NCBI GenBank assembly: GCA_016839655.1
Contig: JAEOTW010000043.1
Span: forward strand, 1-6,510
Origin: Promethearchaeota archaeon
GTDB taxonomy: Archaea; Asgardarchaeota; Lokiarchaeia; Sigynarchaeales; SOKP01
Reading direction: 5' to 3'
DNA length: 6,510 bases
The notes beneath the pieces were generated by a model. That model did no database searches. It saw only the letters and a list, made by a program, of their open reading frames with translations, and was not told where the DNA came from. Both the position numbers and the translations under genes were made by a program. Below are positions 6,509 through 6,510 of the stretch, in pieces (position 1 is the stretch's first letter; each line of letters opens with the position of its first letter).

Positions 6509-6510
6509 TA

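Overview
The window comes from an AT-rich prokaryotic genome, most likely archaeal. Three things point that way: two of the three visible gene starts lack a convincing Shine-Dalgarno sequence, no clear bacterial -35/-10 promoters stand out, and gene ends are followed by pyrimidine- or T-rich tracts rather than strong GC hairpins. The wording of the PAS-kinase (EQSLxGI...GYxxEMLNW PAS modules, an RRTSHELKTPL H-box and an EGSGFGL G2 box) resembles, from memory, the many soluble multi-PAS kinases of Asgard archaea (Lokiarchaeia-like). That placement is an impression, not a demonstrated assignment.

Layout. Positions 1-575 (+) hold the C-terminal part of a class III PLP-dependent aminotransferase, cut by the window edge. 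It converges with only 5 bp of separation on a minus-strand gene (581-1558) for a 325-residue protein with a LytM/M23 metallopeptidase-like domain and an unrecognised C-terminal half. Upstream of that gene are a 21-bp inverted repeat and a pyrimidine-rich tract that ends the next minus-strand gene. That gene (1657-2079) is a PhnB-like VOC/glyoxalase-fold gene of normal length split by one in-frame TAA at the boundary between its two VOC modules. A 128-bp divergent intergenic region with another inverted repeat separates it from the dominant gene (2208-6143, +), a soluble 1311-residue histidine kinase with eight tandem PAS domains and a complete HisKA/HATPase core. A small integral-membrane protein gene (6194-6508, -) converges on the kinase and may be cut at its 5' end by the window edge.

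No shared pathway links these genes. They are not one operon: there are two convergent gene pairs and one divergent pair. The kinase has no response regulator beside it in the window, so its output partner is unknown. I see no tRNA, rRNA, CRISPR array, insertion sequence or phage gene. The points most worth a second look are the nonsense-split VOC gene, the apparently non-secreted M23-like protein in a presumed archaeon, and the paired Cys-motif and duplicated PAS domains of the kinase. I did not find a convincing new multi-gene system.
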